DNA of 9,640 nucleotides. It comes from an uncultured Mailhella sp. (lineage in GTDB: Bacteria; Desulfobacterota; Desulfovibrionia; Desulfovibrionales; Desulfovibrionaceae). The translations under genes were made by a program, and so were the position numbers. Position 1 is the stretch's first letter; every line of letters starts with the position of its first letter. Of this stretch, positions 6,577 to 9,640 are shown one piece after another. The notes under the pieces are model-generated. The model worked only from the letters and a program-made list of their open reading frames with translations, had not been told where the DNA came from and did not search any database. The DNA lies in assembly GCA_905192935.1 (NCBI GenBank), contig CAJJMX010000051.1, positions 1 through 9,640 of the forward strand. The letters run 5' to 3'.

Positions 6577-6587
6577 CGTGTCCTGCT

Positions 6588-6616
6588 CTTGACTTGGCGG
6601 ACCGGCGTCTTATGTG
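6588..6616 (+). promoter_or_regulatory. Candidate htpG promoter
   Basis: TTGACT (6589-6594) is a good -35. A weak -10, TATGTG (6611-6616), follows after 16 bases. The -35 can also be read as CTTGAC (6588-6593), close to the CTTGAA of heat-shock sigma-32 promoters, but the matching -10 (CCCCAT type) is poor. The position, about 95 bases before htpG and just after a terminator, favours a promoter here. The sigma factor is uncertain. Confidence 0.4.
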
Positions 6617-6623
6617 ACTGTTG

Positions 6624-6643
6624 GGCCCGAACATATTCGGGCC
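6624..6643. repeat. Perfect palindrome in the htpG leader
   Basis: GGCCCGAA (6624-6631) and TTCGGGCC (6636-6643) form perfect 8-bp arms around CATA. It lies just downstream of the candidate promoter and 66 bases before the htpG start. It could be a repressor operator, a leader RNA hairpin, or a weak attenuator (only TTT follows). It does not match the CIRCE element, the known chaperone operator. Confidence 0.5.
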
Positions 6644-6709
6644 TTTCATTCAGTCATGACCGGCTGAGGCGTCTGCCGCAGAGCCGGAAGCATATCAGGA
6701 GGCCATCTT

Positions 6710-8722
6710 ATGGCGGAAACCACCCATCAGTTTCGCGCGGAAACGTGCAAGCTGCTCAACATTCTTACCCATTCTCTGTACACCAATCACGAGATCTTCC
6801 TTCGTGAGCTTCTTTCCAACGCTTCCGACGCCCTTGAGAAGGTGCGCTTTCTTCAGACCACCGGCGGCGAGGTGCGCGATCCCGAGCTGCCGCTGGAGAT
6901 CCGCATCACCACGGACAAGGAAAATCATGTCATCACCGTTGCCGATACCGGCATAGGCATGACGGAACAGGAAATGATCGACAACCTGGGCACCATCGCC
7001 CGTTCCGGTTCCGAGCAGTTCCTGAAGGAGCGCGAGGCGGAAAAGGCTGCGGCCGCTCCTGAGGAAAAGGCCGAAAGCGCCGGGGAAAAGAAGGACGACG
7101 AGGATGAGGAAAAGCCTCTCGACGCCGAGGAGCCCATCGTCGAGCACGATGACAGCAAGCCCGACGACGCCGCTCAGATCATCGGCCGCTTCGGCATAGG
7201 CTTCTATTCCGTGTTCATGGTGGCAAAGAAGGTGGAAGTCACCTCCGTGTCCGCCACGGGCGACGGCGTGCCGCACGTGTGGACCTCCGACGGCACGGGC
7301 AGCTTCACCATCCGCACGCTGGAAGGTGCGGAAGCCGAGGGCCTGAAGCGCGGCACCAGCATCAAGATCTTCCTCCGCGACGATGCGCACGAGTACGAGG
7401 AAAAGTTCCGTCTTGAGGGCATCATCCGCAAGCACTCCAACTTCCTGCCCTTTGCCATCGAGCTCGACGGGCAGAGAGTCAACACCACGGCCGCGCTGTG
7501 GCGCGAACCCAAGTTCTCCATCACGAAGGAACAGTACAACGAGTTCTACAAGTTCCTCACCTACGATCAGAAGGAACCTCTCGACGTCATCCACTTCTCC
7601 GTGGACGCGCCCGTGCAGTTCAGCTGCCTGCTCTACATACCCGGCAGCGCCGTGGACATCTTCGACGAGCGCAAGGACGAATGGGGCCCGGATCTCTATG
7701 TGCGCCGCGTGCTCATCGACCGTCACAACAAGGAGCTTCTGCCCAACTACTTCGCCTTCATGAAGGGCGTTGTGGATACCGAGGATCTGCCGCTCAACAT
7801 TTCCCGTGAAACGCTTCAGGAAAACGTGGTGCTGCGCAAGATAAGCCAGACCATCACGAGGCAGCTGCTCACGCACTTTGAGCGCATGGCCAAAAACGAC
7901 CCCGAGAAGTACGAGGCCATGTGGAAGCTGCACGGCAAGTACATCAAGTTCGGCTTCGACAGCTTCCAGTACCGCGACCGCGTGGCTCCGCTTCTGCGCT
8001 ACTACTCCACGGCGCAGGACGACAAGCTCACGAGCCTCGACGACTACATCTCCCGCATGAAGCCCGATCAGAAGGAGATCTGGTATGTGGCGGCCTCGTC
8101 CATGGAAGCGGCCAAGGTCAATCCTCATCTTGGTCAGTTCCGCCGCAAGGGCCTGGAAGTGCTGTATCTGACCGATCCTGTGGACGAGTTCGCGCTTGAA
8201 ACCATCATGGAGTATCAGAAGCACCCCTTCAAGTCCGTGGAACTTGCCGAAGCCGGCGCTCTGGACGCCTTCCCCGACGTGGAGAACGCCGAACCCAGGC
8301 CGGAGCCCCTTTCCGAAGAGGAAAAGCCGGAGCTCGACGCCCTCATCAGTGCGGTGAAGACCATTCTCGGCGATCAGGTGAAGGACGTGCGCGCAGCCAC
8401 GCGTCCCATCGACGCGGCTGCCTGCCTCGTGTCGCCCGACGGCGTGAGCTCCTCCATGGAAAAGCTCATGCGCGTCATGCAGAAGACCGACGGCATTCCG
8501 CAGAAGATCCTCGAACTCAATCCCGATCATCCGCTCGTGCGCTCCCTTATGCGCATCTGCAAGGAGGGCGCCGAGGACGAGACCTTCAAGGATATGGTGA
8601 ACGCGCTCTTCGACACCACGCTGCTGCTCGACGGCTACATGAACGAACCCTTTGCCATGGCGGAACGCAGCATGCGTCTGCTTCGCCAGGCCGCAGGCTG
8701 GTATTCCGACCTGCGCAAGTAA
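6710..8722 (+). CDS. htpG: Molecular chaperone HtpG (bacterial Hsp90)
   Basis: The 670-residue product is the ATP-dependent homodimeric Hsp90 chaperone of the cytoplasm. The N-terminal GHKL ATPase domain shows E33 and N37 (LRELLSNASDA), D79 in DTGIGM (79-84), the lid segment GTIARSG (94-100), GRFGIGFYS (159-167) and RGTS (214-217). The middle domain has LYIPG (308-312), YVRRVLI (330-336) and PLNISRETLQ (361-370). The C-terminal dimerisation domain includes RAATRPIDAAACLVS (561-575) and LELNPDHPLV (601-610). E. coli HtpG is 624 residues. Most of the extra length is one insertion, residues about 106-157, an acidic Glu/Asp/Lys/Ala segment where E. coli has about 13 residues between the lid and the glycine motif. 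AGGAGG (6697-6702) lies seven bases upstream of the start. The gene leads an operon with the DsrE-like gene and may be heat-regulated. Confidence 0.97.
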   Translation: MAETTHQFRAETCKLLNILTHSLYTNHEIFLRELLSNASDALEKVRFLQTTGGEVRDPELPLEIRITTDKENHVITVADTGIGMTEQEMIDNLGTIARSGSEQFLKEREAEKAAAAPEEKAESAGEKKDDEDEEKPLDAEEPIVEHDDSKPDDAAQIIGRFGIGFYSVFMVAKKVEVTSVSATGDGVPHVWTSDGTGSFTIRTLEGAEAEGLKRGTSIKIFLRDDAHEYEEKFRLEGIIRKHSNFLPFAIELDGQRVNTTAALWREPKFSITKEQYNEFYKFLTYDQKEPLDVIHFSVDAPVQFSCLLYIPGSAVDIFDERKDEWGPDLYVRRVLIDRHNKELLPNYFAFMKGVVDTEDLPLNISRETLQENVVLRKISQTITRQLLTHFERMAKNDPEKYEAMWKLHGKYIKFGFDSFQYRDRVAPLLRYYSTAQDDKLTSLDDYISRMKPDQKEIWYVAASSMEAAKVNPHLGQFRRKGLEVLYLTDPVDEFALETIMEYQKHPFKSVELAEAGALDAFPDVENAEPRPEPLSEEEKPELDALISAVKTILGDQVKDVRAATRPIDAAACLVSPDGVSSSMEKLMRVMQKTDGIPQKILELNPDHPLVRSLMRICKEGAEDETFKDMVNALFDTTLLLDGYMNEPFAMAERSMRLLRQAAGWYSDLRK

Positions 8723-8739
8723 ATTCAAGGAGAAAGCCC

Positions 8740-9087
8740 ATGTACTATGACCTCGTCATCCATGTGGACGACAACGATCCCGCCCGTCTCAACCTTGCCT
8801 TCAACAACGTGGCCAACTACAGGGCCGGACTGCCGGGAGAAGAGTTCCGCGTGGTCATGGTGGCCAACGGTCCGGCCGTTCAGCTCTTCACCCGCGAGAA
8901 CAAGGCTCTTGCCGAGCGCGGCGCGAAGCTCATGGCCGAAGGGCTTTCCATCAGGCTGTGCAACAATGCGCTGAATACCTTCAACGTGTCCCGCAACGAT
9001 CTTTGGGAAGGCTGCGAAGTCGTGCCCGCAGGCGTGGTGGAACTCGTGAAGCTGCAGCGCGAGGGCTTTGCCTTCCTGCGTCCGTAG
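8740..9087 (+). CDS. DsrE-like small cytoplasmic protein
   Basis: The 115-residue protein matches the general form of the DsrE/DsrF/YchN-like fold. It opens with a beta strand (YYDLVIHVD), then a helix with NLAFNNVANY, then a strand with the signature VVMVANGPAVQLF (38-50). A conserved cysteine follows in IRLCNNAL (C74), then a C-terminal EVVPAGVVELVKLQREGFAFLRP (93-115). C74 is where sulfur-carrying family members bind sulfur; C92 (EGCEV) is a second cysteine. Family members act in sulfur trafficking to DsrC/Tus-type partners, but many stand-alone copies have no known role. AAGGAG (8727-8732) lies seven bases upstream of the start. The start is only 17 bases after htpG, with no terminator between, so the two are almost certainly co-transcribed. 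No signal peptide is seen. Family assignment is good; substrate and role are unknown. Confidence 0.82.
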   Translation: MYYDLVIHVDDNDPARLNLAFNNVANYRAGLPGEEFRVVMVANGPAVQLFTRENKALAERGAKLMAEGLSIRLCNNALNTFNVSRNDLWEGCEVVPAGVVELVKLQREGFAFLRP

Positions 9088-9122
9088 TCCGTTCAAGGCG
9101 ACCGACATTTGCCCATACCTCT

Positions 9123-9156
9123 GGCGGGGCGGAGAAATCCGCTCCGCCTCTTTTTT
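9123..9156 (+). terminator. Rho-independent terminator of the htpG operon
   Basis: GGCGGGGCGGA (9123-9133) pairs with TCCGCTCCGCC (9138-9148), with one G-U pair, around a GAAA tetraloop. TC and six T (9151-9156) follow. It lies 35 bases after the DsrE-like gene. Confidence 0.93.
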
Positions 9157-9165
9157 AAAGTCGAA

Positions 9166-9188
9166 AACTCCCCGCTATGCGGGGAGTT
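9166..9188. repeat. Subterminal hairpin at the IS left end
   Basis: AACTCCCCGC (9166-9175) pairs perfectly with GCGGGGAGTT (9179-9188) over a TAT loop. In IS200/IS605 elements such a hairpin is the structure that TnpA recognises on single-stranded DNA. Its position near the boundary fits this role. Confidence 0.75.
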
Positions 9189-9192
9189 CCAA

Positions 9193-9207
9193 AAAGGCGA
9201 AGCCTTT
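9193..9207 (-). terminator. Small hairpin, possible minus-strand terminator within the IS
   Basis: AAAGGC (9193-9198) and GCCTTT (9202-9207) flank a GAA loop. Read leftward the stem ends in GCCTTTTT, a weak terminator shape that could stop transcripts leaving the element toward the htpG operon or an antisense RNA. Read rightward it is followed by AAATAAG and would not terminate. Confidence 0.35.
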
Positions 9208-9223
9208 AAATAAGTTAAAAAGA

Positions 9224-9281
9224 GGGTTCCTTTGTGAGATAACAAGTTGTCTCGGCTCGAAATCTATACACAAAGGAACCC
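9224..9281 (+). promoter_or_regulatory. 5'-leader stem-loop masking the transposase ribosome site
   Basis: GGGTTCCTTTGTG (9224-9236) pairs perfectly, 13 of 13, with CACAAAGGAACCC (9269-9281). The right arm contains the AAGGAA Shine-Dalgarno sequence (9273-9278) of the transposase gene, so in the mRNA the ribosome site is buried in the stem. The 32-base loop holds a further small stem (AGATAAC with GTTGTCT, 9237-9252). IS200 is known to keep transposase translation very low by such a leader structure and an antisense RNA. Only the leader structure is visible here. Confidence 0.8.
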
Positions 9282-9285
9282 AATA

Positions 9286-9640
9286 ATGAATGACCAAAGT
9301 TTAAACCATACCCGTTGGAACTGCAAGTATCATGTCGTTTTCGCTCCAAAATTCAGACGCAAGCTGATATACGGAAAGTATGGCAGAACGATAGGAGAAA
9401 TTCTGAGAAAACTGTGTGAATACAAAGGAATAGAGATAGTAGAAGCAAATGCGTGTGTGGACCATATCCATATGTGCATCAAGATACCACCCAAATATAG
9501 CGTGGCGCAAATAATGGGGTATTTGAAAGGGAAGAGTTCCCTGATGATATTCGAGAGTTTTCCGCATCTGCGCTACAAGTTCGGCAATCGCCATTTCTGG
9601 TGCACCGGTTATTTTATCAGCACGGTGGGAGTAAATGAAG
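9286..9640 (+). CDS. tnpA: IS200/IS605-family transposase TnpA (partial, 3' end beyond the window)
   Basis: The frame stays open from ATG at 9286 to the window edge, giving 118 residues and one extra base. The family's usual length is about 140-155. It is a Y1 single-strand transposase. The HUH metal-binding motif is seen as VDHIHM (H60, H62), with the conserved N-terminal TRWNCKYHVVFAPKFRRK (residues 9-26), a helix around MGYLKGKSS (77-85), and FWCTGYFISTVG (104-115). The catalytic tyrosine normally lies just after this last motif, so it is expected outside the window and its presence cannot be judged. The ribosome site AAGGAA (9273-9278) is inside the leader stem. No stop, frameshift or degraded motif is seen in the visible part, so the copy may be intact. 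Confidence 0.93.
   Translation, partial: MNDQSLNHTRWNCKYHVVFAPKFRRKLIYGKYGRTIGEILRKLCEYKGIEIVEANACVDHIHMCIKIPPKYSVAQIMGYLKGKSSLMIFESFPHLRYKFGNRHFWCTGYFISTVGVNE

Larger units (their letters stand above)
9160..9640 (+). mobile_element. IS200/IS605-family insertion sequence, left end (truncated by the window)
   Basis: From about 9157 the DNA becomes clearly richer in A/T and codon use changes. It carries the parts expected of an IS200-type element in order: a subterminal imperfection-free hairpin (9166-9188), a second small hairpin (9193-9207), a long inverted repeat that masks the ribosome site (9224-9281), and a Y1 transposase gene. Elements of this family have no terminal inverted repeats and make no target duplication, so the exact left boundary cannot be read directly; it should lie just 5' of the hairpin at 9166. 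The right end is outside the window. Confidence 0.85.

Noticed and set aside
6588..6616. A firm sigma-32 heat-shock promoter for htpG
   Set aside because: CTTGAC fits the -35 but the -10 matches CCCCAT at only about half the positions, so it is listed only as a candidate promoter.
5105..6649. Minus-strand open frame of 514 codons across the exported-protein gene and both flanking gaps
   Set aside because: It crosses terminators and the Tim44-like gene end, is Arg/Pro/Gly/Ser-rich, and competes with a + strand gene that has a signal peptide and ribosome site.
6695..8728. Minus-strand open frame of 677 codons opposite htpG
   Set aside because: It is a complete shadow of htpG with biased composition and no ribosome site or motif.
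1..9640. CRISPR array, tRNA or rRNA genes, toxin-antitoxin or defence island
   Set aside because: No regularly spaced repeats, no tRNA-like cloverleaf or rRNA segment, and no gene of these types was seen in any frame.

Overview
The window looks like chromosomal DNA of a strictly anaerobic, sulfur-metabolising deltaproteobacterium of the Desulfovibrio/Bilophila type (Desulfovibrionaceae). This rests on a membrane cytochrome b plus HdrD-like iron-sulfur pair of the DsrMK/HmcEF/TmcCB class, a TauE/SafE sulfur-anion transporter, a DsrE-like protein, and GC-rich genes with strong AAGGAG-type ribosome binding sites. The taxonomy is inferred from gene content only.

Layout, all genes on the + strand. 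(1) 1-2775: a promoter region with a 25-bp interrupted palindrome, then a two-gene operon encoding a NarI/DsrM-like membrane cytochrome b (175-1095) and an HdrD/DsrK-like Fe-S protein (1106-2701), closed by a strong terminator. (2) 2776-3404: about 630 bases without a convincing gene, but with an orphan terminator-like hairpin (3075-3105) and a good promoter at the right end (TGGACA, 17 bp, TATAAC). (3) 3405-5295: a TauE/SafE permease and an exported, membrane-anchored Tim44-like protein, closed by a terminator. (4) 5296-5623: a structured gene-free stretch with a strong hairpin and a second orphan terminator-like element. (5) 5624-6364: an exported protein of unknown function, followed by a terminator at 6541-6576. 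(6) 6577-9156: a leader containing a perfect 8-bp-arm palindrome, then htpG (Hsp90) and a DsrE-like gene 17 bases downstream, closed by a terminator. (7) 9160-9640: the left end and most of the transposase gene of an IS200/IS605-family element, inserted directly after that terminator and cut by the window edge.

The first operon probably passes electrons between the membrane menaquinone pool and a cytoplasmic thiol/disulfide or sulfur partner. The permease probably moves sulfite, a sulfonate or a related anion. HtpG and the DsrE-like protein are probably co-expressed. I see no defence system, CRISPR array, tRNA, rRNA or clearly new multi-gene system. The points most worth a second look are the long acidic insertion in the ATP-lid region of HtpG, the stand-alone cytochrome b/HdrD pair, the palindromes at three promoters or leaders, the two orphan terminators that may mark small RNAs, and the ribosome-site-masking hairpin of the IS200-like element.
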